Source of the DNA: Acidobacteriaceae bacterium
Lineage (GTDB): Bacteria; Acidobacteriota; Terriglobia; Terriglobales; Acidobacteriaceae
Reading direction: 5' to 3'
Length of the DNA: 64,000 nucleotides
NCBI GenBank assembly: GCA_028283655.1
Contig: JAPWKE010000003.1
Location: 3,527,793 to 3,591,792 of the forward strand
Shown piece by piece: positions 1 to 8,160 of this stretch (positions are counted from its first letter, which is position 1; the number at the start of each line of letters is the position of its first letter). Below the pieces are notes generated by a model. That model was given only the letters and a program-made list of their open reading frames with translations, was not told where the DNA came from and searched no databases. A program made the translations under genes and the position numbers.

Positions 1-442
1 CCGGTTGCTCAAAGCCGCGAGCAGACGCGTGATAGCCGATGCGTTTCCAGGGATCGACGACCCAGGTATGGCGCACGCCAATCGCGGCGTAATCCTCCAC
101 ACGGCCTTGAACCTCACGCAGGCGATCGTCCGCGGAGAGTACCTCGATGCAAAGCAGAGGCGCGAAGGTGATGATGTCATCTTTGGGATCGGTGTCTCGC
201 AGTACGCAGATGTCGGGTACACGATAACGGCTGGAGGAGATCTGCACGCGCTGCTCCGGCAATGGCCGAACGTGCCAGTTCTTGCGCTGATCTCGAAACA
301 TGCCGTAAAGAATGCCCTGAATCAGAGCGTGCGGCTGCTCGCCCCCGTTTCTCTCCTTCAACTCGCCGTCAATGTAGTCGACGTCGGGACGGTAGGTGGT
401 GCTCAGGTATTCACGTACCGGGATGAGAACGGCAGATGCCAT
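1..442 (-). CDS. Uma2 family (DUF820) endonuclease-like protein, 3' end cut by window edge
   Basis: Reading the minus strand from ATG at 442 gives 147 codons open to the window edge. The product starts MASAVLIPVREYL and contains VDYIDGELKE, then YRVPDICVL and LLCIEVLSADDR, the conserved acidic positions of the PD-(D/E)XK-fold Uma2 family, followed by VEDYAAIGVRHTWVVDPW, also typical. Family members average about 190 residues, so roughly 40 are missing. A GAGGG motif lies about 8 nt before the ATG. The family is abundant in Acidobacteriota and Cyanobacteria; its cellular role is not settled. It lies downstream of the nucleoside hydrolase on the same strand, 50 nt away. Confidence 0.85.
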   Translation of the reverse strand, partial: MASAVLIPVREYLSTTYRPDVDYIDGELKERNGGEQPHALIQGILYGMFRDQRKNWHVRPLPEQRVQISSSRYRVPDICVLRDTDPKDDIITFAPLLCIEVLSADDRLREVQGRVEDYAAIGVRHTWVVDPWKRIGYHASARGFEQP

Positions 443-492
443 AGCGCAAACCCTCGTGGAGTCATGCTACTCCGAATTCCCTGAAAGAGCCG

Positions 493-1461
493 CTAAATCA
501 GGCTTTCGAGGAGCAGCTTCTTCCAGCCCGCCACATCCAGCTCCCAGTGGATAACGGTTGGCTGAGCTTGTGCGCGTGTCTCTGCCCACAGGTCCTCGTT
601 GCGCGCATCGCTGCTTACGCCGAGCACGTCCACCACGGTCATGCCGCGCGTCAGTTCACTGGCGGCTTCGATCTGTAGGAAATGTTTGCTGCTCCGCAGG
701 CTTAGTTCCGGCTTCAGCAGGATCGCCATCGCGATCGGGTCCGGCAGGGAGATGCCGTGTTCGCCGGTCTGCGTAAAGTACGCCGTCTTTGCCGTGCTGT
801 TGGACTCCAGCGTGAACTCTGCCAGCGAGCCCTTCAAAGCGGCAATCTTTGCGATATCGTCCTCATTGACGACAGCGTCATGTCGCGAAAGCTGCCAGCC
901 CACAAGTTCCAGCGGAAGTGCGGAAAGAAAGACCGCGCGAGCAGCTTCCGGGTCGACCCAGATGTTGAACTCGGCCGCAGGCGTTACGTTGCCCTCGCAC
1001 GCAGGCGCTCCGCCCATCACCACGCATCGACTCACCAGTTCGGCCAGCTTCGGCTCGCGCTCCAGTGCTCGGGCGAGGTTGGTCAGCGGGCCCAGAGTGA
1101 CGATCTCCAATCCCGGATGCGCCTTCGCCGCCGCGATGATCGCGTCTACAGCGTCGGTCGTTTCGGGCATGCGCGCCGCAGGCCGCAGCCCGTGATCGCC
1201 CAGTCCGTCTTCGCCGTGGAACCAGTTTGCAATCTCCAGCAGCCGCTGCAACGGCCCGGTAGAACCGGCATAGACAGGTACCTCCGCTCCGCAAAGCTCC
1301 ACGGTGTACACCGCGTTGCTTGTCGCCTGCTCCACCGGCACGTTGCCGGCGACAACGGTGATGGCGACCACTTTAACCTCAGGCGAACGAAGCGCCATGA
1401 TCAGTGCCACAGCGTCGTCAGAAGCGGTATCGGTGTCAATCAGCAGATAGCGTTGGCTCAT
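493..1461 (-). CDS. Inosine-uridine-type nucleoside hydrolase (cytosolic)
   Basis: 322-residue member of the IunH/nucleoside hydrolase family, which cleaves the N-glycosidic bond of nucleosides to ribose and free base. The N-terminal Ca2+-binding motif is intact (DTDTASDDAVAL, Asp9, Asp11, Asp15, Asp16), AEFNIWVDPEA (about 163-173) supplies the ribose-binding Glu/Asn, and PDPIAMA (about 240-246) supplies the late metal-binding Asp. The residue before that Asp is Pro rather than the His of classical protozoal enzymes. There is no signal peptide, so it should act in the cytosol, unlike the three exported relatives near 60-64 kb. It stands apart from the HigBA genes upstream by about 50 nt. Confidence 0.92.
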   Translation of the reverse strand: MSQRYLLIDTDTASDDAVALIMALRSPEVKVVAITVVAGNVPVEQATSNAVYTVELCGAEVPVYAGSTGPLQRLLEIANWFHGEDGLGDHGLRPAARMPETTDAVDAIIAAAKAHPGLEIVTLGPLTNLARALEREPKLAELVSRCVVMGGAPACEGNVTPAAEFNIWVDPEAARAVFLSALPLELVGWQLSRHDAVVNEDDIAKIAALKGSLAEFTLESNSTAKTAYFTQTGEHGISLPDPIAMAILLKPELSLRSSKHFLQIEAASELTRGMTVVDVLGVSSDARNEDLWAETRAQAQPTVIHWELDVAGWKKLLLESLI

Positions 1462-1510
1462 TGGATGACGATACCGAATAGAGAAGAGGTGAGGTAGCTT
1501 TCTTCTGCCG

Positions 1511-1903
1511 TTATGTCGTTGCCAATGACTTTGAGCTTGCGGTGGCCTGAGTCATCTTCCTGGAGCGTTTGGGCTTTGCGGCTGTCGGTGCACTGCCAGG
1601 TTTTGTGAAATGGGCTTCAACGCCTAGCCCGAGTCTGATCGCGTATTTGATGAACGTTTCGACGCTAAACCTCGACAACTTGCCCGTCAATAGATGGCTG
1701 ACGTCAGGCTGATGAATCTCGAGTCGCTTTGCCAACTCCTTTTGGGAGTAACCGAAAGTCTCAATATGCGTCACAAGGTCCCGCCAAAGCTCTGCTTTGA
1801 TCTTGGCTTCCGTCGCTTCATTGGTGCTGAGACCAAGATCGTCGAAGATGCTGCCTGTCGTTACATGCGCCGCTTTATTTGTGCTTTTCTTTGCGCTTGG
1901 CAT
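1511..1903 (-). CDS. HigA-like XRE antitoxin
   Basis: 130-residue protein with one XRE helix-turn-helix at about 45-85 (GYSQKELAKRLEIHQPDVSHLLTG). HigA-type antitoxins bind their own promoter and neutralise a RelE-fold toxin. The gene lies directly after the toxin gene and overlaps it by 29 nt, the toxin-first order of higBA modules. The N-terminal about 40 residues and the basic C-terminal tail (KPKRSRK) flank the DNA-binding core and could hold the toxin-binding segment. The module was recognised from family features and overlap. Confidence 0.82.
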   Translation of the reverse strand: MPSAKKSTNKAAHVTTGSIFDDLGLSTNEATEAKIKAELWRDLVTHIETFGYSQKELAKRLEIHQPDVSHLLTGKLSRFSVETFIKYAIRLGLGVEAHFTKPGSAPTAAKPKRSRKMTQATASSKSLATT

Positions 1904-2321
1904 TCTTCCGCTCCTCTAGAAGTCGTTGGTGTACTTGCTGATATCGAGCTTTTGATCGAGAAAGATCATTCTTTTCTGTCTTTGCCGTGTCCTTCTCGAA
2001 GCAATCAAGAATGTAGATCACGTCCTCAAGACGGGCGATATACATCAGCCTGTACCACTTCGCTGTGTCATCCGTTTTGAGTTCATAAACGCCGTCACCG
2101 ATCGTGCTCATCCGTCGTGACTGTAGAGTTGGCATCCGGCCTTCCTGCATCTCGTTGAGAGCATGGCCAAAATCGACGCGCACGTCTTTAGACCACTCGA
2201 GCAGCTTGTCTCTCGAATCACCTTCCCAGGCTACAGACGCTCTTGGCTGCCTGGGCGTGAGTGTCCGTGGATCGCCTCCCTCTTCAGTAGACGTGCGAAT
2301 GGAGGCAGGAGACTTCATCAC
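1875..2321 (-). CDS. HigB/Gp49-like toxin (RelE superfamily)
   Basis: 148-residue protein of the phage-derived Gp49-like/HigB family: after a variable 27-residue leader come ASVAWEGDSRDKLLEWSKDVRVDFG, LQSRRMSTIGDGVYELKTDD and WYRLMYIARLEDVIYILDCFEKDT, the beta-sheet core of RelE-like mRNA interferases. The C-terminal region is rich in Lys/Arg (SKARYQQVHQRLLEERK). It begins the toxin-antitoxin operon and overlaps the antitoxin gene. The start could be the first or second of two adjacent Met codons. The upstream 60 nt are AT-rich, with TATAGT and TATAGA -10-like words on the minus strand. Confidence 0.8.
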   Translation of the reverse strand: MMKSPASIRTSTEEGGDPRTLTPRQPRASVAWEGDSRDKLLEWSKDVRVDFGHALNEMQEGRMPTLQSRRMSTIGDGVYELKTDDTAKWYRLMYIARLEDVIYILDCFEKDTAKTEKNDLSRSKARYQQVHQRLLEERKNAKRKEKHK

Positions 2322-2382
2322 AAGACGATTTCTATAGGAATAAAACTATAAAGACAAGCACCCTTTGTATGTATTCGACTAC

Positions 2383-2820
2383 CTACCCACGAAACATCTT
2401 CGCCTCGGCCGCCCTTCGCGCCACTAGTCCGGGCAGAACTTTGCCACCCGCCCGCACCCACTTGCCGAACTCCTCTGCCGCGCCTGCCGAATCGCCAAGG
2501 TTCAGCTTCTTCAGCAACGCGGAGCGCTCGAAGCTCCCGCCGCCCACGTTGAAGCAGAAACTCACCAGAGCGTCGAACTGGTTCTGCGTAATCACTGCGA
2601 TGATCACCTTATTGACGGATGCCACCGTCGCTGCCACATCCGAACGGAGCAGCGCCTCGGCTTCAAGGTCGCTGATTCTGCGGCCCGCAGCTACGTCCGC
2701 TCCGGTATGCCCGTAGCCGATCGTCCAGATACCGGTGGCGTCCTGGTATGCGCGCTGCCGCAGGCCCTCGGCGCTTTTGATCAGCTCTAAGCCTGCGCAG
2801 CTCAACGAAAACTCCTGCAT
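2383..2820 (-). CDS. Phage-type lysozyme (GH24, endolysin)
   Basis: 145-residue muramidase of the T4-lysozyme-like family, which hydrolyses the MurNAc-GlcNAc bond of peptidoglycan. The catalytic triad is visible: Glu18 (KSAEGL), Asp27 (YQDATG) and Thr33 (WTIGYGHTG), with the same spacing as T4 Glu11-Asp20-Thr26. NQFDALVSFCFNVG is the second conserved helix. The start at MQEFSL is preferred; an upstream in-frame Met at 2871 adds only basic residues. No signal peptide is seen, so export would need a holin or other pore. It sits alone, separated from the phage structural block by plus-strand lipoate genes, yet is on the same strand as that block. Confidence 0.9.
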   Translation of the reverse strand: MQEFSLSCAGLELIKSAEGLRQRAYQDATGIWTIGYGHTGADVAAGRRISDLEAEALLRSDVAATVASVNKVIIAVITQNQFDALVSFCFNVGGGSFERSALLKKLNLGDSAGAAEEFGKWVRAGGKVLPGLVARRAAEAKMFRG

Positions 2821-2960
2821 TTTGAAGATCCTCTCCGGCCGCCTTCTGCGACCAATCCGCTGCTCGCGCATCCGAATACCGTTCGGAAGTGTGCTGGCGA
2901 AGGCGTAGACTTACACCGTCCATTCGCTGGCAATTTTTCCCAGAACGGAGCGAAAGCACC

Positions 2961-4385
2961 TTGGCTGAAACCACGACTTACGACCTCGCAATCATCGGCG
3001 GCGGCCCCGCTGGATACACCTGCGCCATCCGCGCCGCACAGCTCGGGCTGAAGGTCGCTCTGATTGAAAAGACTGACAAGCTCGGCGGCACCTGCCTTCA
3101 CGTCGGCTGCATCCCCACCAAGGCCATGCTCTTTTCGGCCGAGGTCTGGGACCATCTGAAACACGCTGAAAGCTACGGTATCGACGGCGTTTCCGCGCCC
3201 AAGCTCAACTGGCTGAACGTCCTCAAGCGCAAGAACGACATCATCACCAAGCACACCACCGGCTTGAACTTCTTGATGAAGAAGAACAAGATCACCGTCG
3301 TGCGCGGCTGGGGACGTCTCGCCGGCGCGGCCAAGGCTGGCGTGCTCACCATCGACGTCACCGGTGACGACAAGAAGGTTTCGCCCGTGCTGGCTAAGAA
3401 GGTCGTCCTTGCGACCGGCTCCGACGCCCGCATGTTGCCCGGTTACACGGCTGACGACACCATCCTCACCAACATCGAGATCCTCTCGCTGCCCGCTATG
3501 CCTAAGTCGCTGATCGTTATCGGCTCCGGCGCTGTTGGCGTCGAGTTTGCTTCGGTCTTCAACTCCTTCGGTGCGGAGGTTTCCATCATCGAAGCGCTTC
3601 CGCGCATCGTCCCGGTTGAGGATGAGGAAGTGTCGAAGGAGCTCACGCGCCAGTACAAGAAGCGCGGCATTGAAGTGAACACAAGCTGCAAGGTCGAGAA
3701 GATCGAGAAGACCAAAACCGGCGCGAAGGTCACCTTCACCGACGCTTCCGGCAAGTCCGTCGTCAAGGAAGCCGAGAAGGTTCTCGTGGCTGTCGGCCGC
3801 GGTCCTCGCACGGCGGATGCCGGCATCGACAAGACCAACATCCAGCTCGATCGCGGCTTTGTGCCGGTGAACGAGTGGATGGAGACGACCGAGCCGGGCG
3901 TCTATGCCATCGGCGACATCGTCGCTGGCCTGCCGCAGCTCGCACACGTCGGCGCTATGGCCGGTGTGGTCGTTGCGTCCAAGCTCGCAGGCAAGTACGC
4001 CCGCGCTGTCCGTAAGGACCGCGTCCCGGGCTGCACCTACTGCGATCCCCAGATCGGTTCCGTTGGTCTCACCGAGGCTCAGGCCAAGGAGAAGGGCTAC
4101 CAGGTCAAGGTCGGCAAGTTCCCGTTCGTCGGCAACTCCAAGGCCACGATTCTGGACGCGCACGATGGCTTCGTGAAGGTCGTTTCCGATGCGAAGTACG
4201 GTGAAGTCCTCGGCGTCCACATCATCGGCCCCCACGCTACAGAGCTTATCGGCGAGTGCGTCACCGCCATCGAACTCGAAGCAACGGTGGAGGAGATGAT
4301 GTTCGTCATCCACGCTCACCCCACGCTCAACGAGTCGCTGCTCGACGGCTTCTCGGCGGTCGAAGGCATGGCGATCAACGTCTAA
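2961..4385 (+). CDS. lpdA: Dihydrolipoyl dehydrogenase (E3)
   Basis: Flavoprotein that reoxidises dihydrolipoamide on E2 with NAD+. From TTG at 2961 the product is 474 residues, the usual length; GGAG lies 10 nt upstream. An ATG at 2889 would add 24 arginine-rich residues not expected in the family. The FAD motif GGGPAGYTCA is at the N-terminus, the redox-active pair is GGTCLHVGCIPTK (Cys45, Cys50), the NAD-binding GSGAVGVEFAS follows, then AIGDIVAGLPQLAH, and the C-terminal catalytic His-Glu motif is HAHPTLNES. It heads the lipoate block with LipB and E2 and has its own terminator. Confidence 0.95.
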   Translation: MAETTTYDLAIIGGGPAGYTCAIRAAQLGLKVALIEKTDKLGGTCLHVGCIPTKAMLFSAEVWDHLKHAESYGIDGVSAPKLNWLNVLKRKNDIITKHTTGLNFLMKKNKITVVRGWGRLAGAAKAGVLTIDVTGDDKKVSPVLAKKVVLATGSDARMLPGYTADDTILTNIEILSLPAMPKSLIVIGSGAVGVEFASVFNSFGAEVSIIEALPRIVPVEDEEVSKELTRQYKKRGIEVNTSCKVEKIEKTKTGAKVTFTDASGKSVVKEAEKVLVAVGRGPRTADAGIDKTNIQLDRGFVPVNEWMETTEPGVYAIGDIVAGLPQLAHVGAMAGVVVASKLAGKYARAVRKDRVPGCTYCDPQIGSVGLTEAQAKEKGYQVKVGKFPFVGNSKATILDAHDGFVKVVSDAKYGEVLGVHIIGPHATELIGECVTAIELEATVEEMMFVIHAHPTLNESLLDGFSAVEGMAINV

Positions 4386-4411
4386 CTTCACTTCTACTCG
4401 CACATAGTCTG

Positions 4412-4443
4412 AAAGGCCGTCTCCTTCTTTGGAGACGGCCTTT
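4412..4443 (+). terminator. Rho-independent terminator after lpdA
   Basis: Perfect 13-bp inverted repeat (4412-4424 and 4431-4443) with a 6-nt loop TTCTTT, followed by CTGCTTTGTT. It lies 26 nt after the lpdA stop codon. The 264 nt from here to 4707 contain no convincing gene. Confidence 0.85.
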
Positions 4444-4707
4444 CTGCTTTGTTCTCCGCAAGATGAGAGAAGTGTAAAGAAGTGTCAGGCATGTGTAGTT
4501 TTTTGTCGAACATCCTGTGACTCATGGCCTACACTGGGCCGCACACTCCTTACAGGCCCCTGCTGAGCTTCCTCCCAGGTCTGTGGTGTCGTGTCTTCCT
4601 CTCCTGCGGGCTTTCCTTCGCTGAGCAGTACCTGCGGAGGGGATGATGTTCTCTTGCGGCGTGTCGCGGGCTCTTTTCGTTGCCGCAGGAAGAGCATACT
4701 TATCTGC
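4444..4707. other. Gene-free stretch upstream of the NTF2-like gene
   Basis: Open frames here on both strands are short or overlap the next gene out of phase; none has a ribosome site plus recognisable protein. A CATACTTAT -10-like word ends about 6 nt before the next start codon, so a promoter close to 4700 is possible. Confidence 0.5.
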
Positions 4708-5175
4708 ATGGAAAGCAGACCGCCGTTCCCTCCGTTCACGCTCGCGACCGCCACCGAAAAAGTGCGCAAAGCAGAAGATGCCTGGAACACCCGCGACGCG
4801 GAGAAGGTGTCGCTGGCCTACTCCGCCGACAGCGAATGGCGCAACCGCGAGGAGTTCCTCCACGGCCGCCAGCAGATCGTCGAGTTCCTGCGCCGCAAGT
4901 GGTCGCAGGAGCTGGAGTATCGCCTCATCAAGCAACTCTGGAGCTACACGGAGGACCGAATCGCCGTGCGTTTCTGCTACGAGTGGAACGACGCCTCCGG
5001 GCAGTGGTTTCGCTCCTACGGCAACGAGCTCTGGCACTTCGACGCCAGCGGCCTGATGACGCATCGTCACGCCAGCATCAACGATGTCGCCATCGCCGAA
5101 AGCGACCGCAAGTTCCACTGGCCACAGGGCCGTCGCCCCGACGATCACCCCGGCCTGCCGGAACTCGGCCTCTGA
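4708..5175 (+). CDS. NTF2-like protein, DUF1348 family
   Basis: 155-residue protein of the SnoaL/NTF2-like fold, DUF1348 type. Conserved segments are [37 protein letters not shown], the [16 protein letters not shown] strand, and [13 protein letters not shown] with a final [15 protein letters not shown]. The family is widespread and single-domain; no reaction has been firmly assigned. The ATG at 4708 is preferred because AGGAAGAG precedes it and the conserved domain begins just after; a longer reading would add 39 residues of unrelated composition. It lies 33 nt before lipB. Confidence 0.85.
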   Translation: MESRPPFPPFTLATATEKVRKAEDAWNTRDAEKVSLAYSADSEWRNREEFLHGRQQIVEFLRRKWSQELEYRLIKQLWSYTEDRIAVRFCYEWNDASGQWFRSYGNELWHFDASGLMTHRHASINDVAIAESDRKFHWPQGRRPDDHPGLPELGL

Positions 5176-5208
5176 CGGCCTGCCGATTTATCCTCTTTAT
5201 AGAGCGTC

Positions 5209-5937
5209 ATGGTTCTTCAGCTTCTCCAACTCGGCCGTATCTCCTATCTCGAAGGCCTGAGCCTCATGCGCGAGGTCGTCGACGCCCGCAAGGCCGGTCG
5301 CATCGCCGACACGCTGCTGCTCATGGAGCACCCGCCGGTGCTGACGCTCGGCCGAAACTCCTCCCGCGCCAACATCCTGGCCACGGACGCCGCCCTCGCC
5401 CAGCGAGGTGTCGAAATCCACGAGATCAACCGTGGCGGCGACGTCACCTACCACGGTCCGGGGCAGCTGGTTGGCTACCCTATCTTCGATCTCCGCGGTG
5501 ACCTTCCCGGTAAAAAAGGTCCGCACCTTGGCCCGGTTGACTTCGTCCGGCTGATGGAAGAAGCCATCATCCTCACCTGCAAGGACTTCGGCGTCTCCAC
5601 GCAGCGCGTGCCCAAACGTACCGGCGTCTGGACGATTCCCGGCGGCAGCATCCGCGAGAAAAAGGTCGCGGCCATCGGCGTTCACGTTTCCCAGGCGGTC
5701 ACCTCGCACGGCTTCGCGCTGAACGTTACCACCGACCTTCGCGACTTCAACTGGATCGTCCCCTGCGGCCTCACGGACGTTGGCGTGACCTCGCTCGAGC
5801 TGGAAGCTCCAGAGGGGACAGCCGTTTCTCTGTCCCTCGCCTCGAACTCTGCCGCACGCAATTTTGGCCGCGTCTTCAGCCGCCAGGTGGTGGCCAGTGA
5901 GACGCTAGACGATCTGCTCTCGGTCGCAGCCGGTTAG
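5209..5937 (+). CDS. lipB: Octanoyl-[ACP]:protein octanoyltransferase
   Basis: 242-residue LipB, which moves octanoyl from acyl-carrier protein to the lipoyl-domain lysine of E2/H proteins, the first step of de novo lipoylation. HPPVLTLGRNSS, NRGGDVTYHGPGQLVGYPI and GSIREKKVAAIGVHVS are family signatures; Lys152 and Cys186 (IVPCGLTDVGVTSL) are the expected catalytic pair. It is placed immediately before the gene for an E2 with two lipoyl domains, its likely substrate. LipA, the sulfur-inserting partner, is not in the window. Confidence 0.95.
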   Translation: MVLQLLQLGRISYLEGLSLMREVVDARKAGRIADTLLLMEHPPVLTLGRNSSRANILATDAALAQRGVEIHEINRGGDVTYHGPGQLVGYPIFDLRGDLPGKKGPHLGPVDFVRLMEEAIILTCKDFGVSTQRVPKRTGVWTIPGGSIREKKVAAIGVHVSQAVTSHGFALNVTTDLRDFNWIVPCGLTDVGVTSLELEAPEGTAVSLSLASNSAARNFGRVFSRQVVASETLDDLLSVAAG

Positions 5938-6001
5938 CTGCTAACGATCACATTCGGCGGGGCCGATTTCGCACAGCGGTGCGCTAACCGCTCACCCTGC
6001 G

Positions 6002-6031
6002 CTGACTCCGGCAACCTCGCCGCCGTATAAT
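6002..6031 (+). promoter_or_regulatory. Putative sigma-70-type promoter for the E2 gene
   Basis: CTGACT at 6002-6007, an 18-nt spacer, then a perfect TATAAT at 6026-6031. The predicted start near 6039 leaves a leader of about 46 nt before ATG 6085, with GGAGAAG 4 nt upstream of that ATG. The -35 match is weak, so this is a sequence-only prediction. Confidence 0.45.
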
Positions 6032-6084
6032 CCACAGTTGCGCGGATACTCCGCACCCATTCGTTAACCCCACGGAGAAGCTTG

Positions 6085-7689
6085 ATGCCGACCGAAGTCG
6101 TAATGCCCCAGATGGGCGAATCCATCACCGAAGGCACCATTACCAAGTGGCTGAAAAAGCCCGGCGATACCGTCCAGCGTGACGAACCGCTCTTCGAAAT
6201 TTCCACCGACAAGGTTGACGCCGAGATTCCCTCGCCCGTCGCCGGTACGCTCGGTGAGATCAAGGTGCAGGAAGGCACCACCGTCGGTATCAACACGGTC
6301 GTCTGCACGGTAGAAGAGGGCGGCTCTGCTGCAGCTCCTGCCGCTTCTGCGCCGAAGGAAGACACCGTGACGCCGTCGGCCGTTTCGGTCGCCGCTGCCG
6401 ATGCTGCTGTGAACGCTCCCGCAGCCGCTGGCACGGAAGTTCCCATGCCGCAGATGGGCGAGTCCATCACCGAAGGCACCATCACGAAGTGGCTGAAGAA
6501 GGTCGGCGACACCGTCCAGCGCGACGAGCCCCTCTTCGAAATCTCCACCGACAAGGTTGACGCGGAGATTCCGTCGCCTGTCGCCGGTACGCTTACCGAG
6601 ATCAAGGTGCAGGAAGGCGCAACCGTCACCATCAATACCGTGGTTGCGGTCATTGGCGGCGCGGCTGGCGCTTCTGCTCCCAAGCCTGCTGCGGCTGCTC
6701 CGGCAGCGGCACCTGCAGCCCCCGCTGCTGCACCTGCTCCCGCAGCGTCGGCTTCGGCTGGCGAAACCCCGCGTTCCTCGCCGCTGGTTCGCAAGATCGC
6801 CAGCGAGAACAACGTCGACCTCACACAGGTTCCGGGTTCCGGCGCATCGGGACGCATTACCAAGGACGACATCAACGCGCACATGGCGGGTGGCTCGAAG
6901 CCTGCCGCCGCGGCTCCGGCTGCTGCAGCCCCCGCTGCCGCTAAGCCTGCTGCCCCGGTAGCAACGCCGCTCTCGGCTCCCACACCGGGCGAGCTCGTCC
7001 CGATGACGAAGATGCGCAGCATCATCGCCAAGCGCATGGTCGAGTCCAAGCAGACCAACGCTCACGTCCACACCGTCTTCAAGGTCGACATGACGCGCAT
7101 CGTCAAGCTCCGCGAGAAGGAGAAGAGCAAGTACGAGCAGCGCAACGGCGCAAAGCTCACCTACATGCCCTTCATCACTCGCGCAGCCATCCAGGCGCTC
7201 AAGAAGCACCCCATCGTTAACGCCAGCACCCAGGGCGACGCGATCCTCTACAACAAGAACATCAACATCGGCATCGCCGTCGCGCTGGAGTGGGGCCTCA
7301 TCGTCCCCGTCATCAAGCAGACGGAAGAGCGCAACTTCCTCGGCATCACGCGCGCCATTGTTGACCTCGCCGATCGCGCTCGCAACAAGAAGCTCGCTCC
7401 CGACGAAGTTGCTGGCGGCACCTTCACGCTGACCAACGCCGGCATCTTCGGCGAGCAGTTTGGTACGCCGATCATCCCGATGCCGCAGTCCGCAATCCTC
7501 GGCATCGGCGGCCTCTTCAAGGAGCCGATGGTCATCGTCGACAAGGAAGGCAACGAGTCGATCGCGATCCGTTCCGTCCAGCGCTTCACGCTCGGCTTCG
7601 ATCACCGCATCATCGACGGTTCCGACGCAGGCAAGTTCATGGGCGACTTCAAGAACTACCTCGAGAACTGGTCCGAAGACATCGGTTAA
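6085..7689 (+). CDS. 2-oxoacid dehydrogenase E2 component (dihydrolipoamide acyltransferase), two lipoyl domains
   Basis: 534-residue E2, the acyl-transferring core of a 2-oxoglutarate or branched-chain 2-oxoacid dehydrogenase. In order: lipoyl domain 1 (about 2-76, lipoylated Lys43 in STDKVDAE), Ala/Pro linker, lipoyl domain 2 (about 116-190, Lys157), a second Ala/Pro linker, the peripheral-subunit-binding domain (SSPLVRKIASENNVDL...GRITKDDI), a third Ala/Pro linker, and the catalytic domain ending in FDHRIIDGSDAG with His507 and Asp511. ATG 6085 is favoured over TTG 6082 by the GGAGAAG spacing. E3 and LipB are upstream; no E1 gene is present here, so the exact oxoacid cannot be fixed from context. 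Confidence 0.93.
   Translation: MPTEVVMPQMGESITEGTITKWLKKPGDTVQRDEPLFEISTDKVDAEIPSPVAGTLGEIKVQEGTTVGINTVVCTVEEGGSAAAPAASAPKEDTVTPSAVSVAAADAAVNAPAAAGTEVPMPQMGESITEGTITKWLKKVGDTVQRDEPLFEISTDKVDAEIPSPVAGTLTEIKVQEGATVTINTVVAVIGGAAGASAPKPAAAAPAAAPAAPAAAPAPAASASAGETPRSSPLVRKIASENNVDLTQVPGSGASGRITKDDINAHMAGGSKPAAAAPAAAAPAAAKPAAPVATPLSAPTPGELVPMTKMRSIIAKRMVESKQTNAHVHTVFKVDMTRIVKLREKEKSKYEQRNGAKLTYMPFITRAAIQALKKHPIVNASTQGDAILYNKNINIGIAVALEWGLIVPVIKQTEERNFLGITRAIVDLADRARNKKLAPDEVAGGTFTLTNAGIFGEQFGTPIIPMPQSAILGIGGLFKEPMVIVDKEGNESIAIRSVQRFTLGFDHRIIDGSDAGKFMGDFKNYLENWSEDIG
6101..6652 (+). repeat. Tandem duplication encoding the two lipoyl domains
   Basis: The DNA at about 6101-6310 recurs at about 6443-6652 (offset 342 bp, in frame). 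Most differences are at third codon positions, and runs such as TCCACCGACAAGGTTGACG are identical. The copies are separated by an Ala/Pro-coding linker. Confidence 0.85.
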
Positions 7690-7708
7690 TCACGAGAAAC
7701 GAAACACC

Positions 7709-7736
7709 AGCGGCAGAGCTATTCGGCTCTGCCGCT
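7709..7736 (+). terminator. Terminator after the E2 gene
   Basis: 11-bp perfect stem (7709-7719 with 7726-7736), loop TATTCG, then a pyrimidine run TTCTCTT. It lies 19 nt after the E2 stop and could also work against transcription arriving from the minus-strand phage-like block. Confidence 0.8.
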
Positions 7737-7740
7737 TTCT

Positions 7741-7832
7741 CTTGCCGCCACTCCGCAGAGCTTCACGCGCCAAAGAAACCTTTGCGTACCCTCTGTGGCC
7801 TTCGCGACCTCTGCGTCGAAGCTTTCCTCACC
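7741..7832. repeat. Degenerate dispersed intergenic repeat fragment
   Basis: Contains the phrase CTCTGTGGCCTTCGCGACCT and GCGTCGAAGCTTTC, which reappears as GCGTCGAAGCTTTC near 26032 and in diverged form near 36325. It looks like one member of the composite intergenic repeat family described for 43321 and 63805. No gene is visible in it. Confidence 0.55.
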
Positions 7833-7841
7833 CCGCATAAA

Positions 7842-8156
7842 CTACAGCGAGATCCCCAGCGCCTTCAAGTCCGCCACCAGCACTGCATCCCCTGCCTTCG
7901 CATCGGCAATCAGCTTCTGAATATCCGCCAGCACCGCTTCATCCAGCGTCAGCGAAATCCCCTTCGCTTCGATCGCCACGGTCGCATCCTTCACCAGCTT
8001 GATGGCATCTGCTCCCAGCGTCAGCAGCACGTTGCGCGTCTCTGCGCTCGTCACCAGCAGCCACGCCTGCTTGGCCCAGCGAAGGTCTGCAGCCAGCTTC
8101 GCGTAGAAGCTCTTCACGTCATTCCCAATCGTCTTCAACACTGTCTCAACACTCAT
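7842..8156 (-). CDS. Hypothetical protein, last gene of the phage-like operon
   Basis: 104-residue, largely helical protein not recognised. It has no Cys and no strong membrane segment; KLAADLRWAKQAWLLVTSAETRNVLLTLGADAIKLVKDA is moderately amphipathic (a stretch split here only for description). The spacing of 4 nt to the upstream membrane-protein gene and same-strand placement argue that both belong to the distal, possibly lysis or adaptor, end of the block. Confidence 0.6.
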   Translation of the reverse strand: MSVETVLKTIGNDVKSFYAKLAADLRWAKQAWLLVTSAETRNVLLTLGADAIKLVKDATVAIEAKGISLTLDEAVLADIQKLIADAKAGDAVLVADLKALGISL

Positions 8157-8160
8157 CTTC

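Noticed and set aside
2802..4403. 533-codon minus-strand open frame
   Set aside because: Antisense to lpdA; Asp/Leu/Val-rich, no recognisable domain.
4485..5148. Minus-strand frames overlapping the NTF2-like gene
   Set aside because: Antisense to a gene with recognised DUF1348 features.
6064..7605. Minus-strand frames across the E2 gene, rich in Gly/Ser/Arg or Ala
   Set aside because: Shadows of the Ala/Pro linkers and lipoyl repeats.
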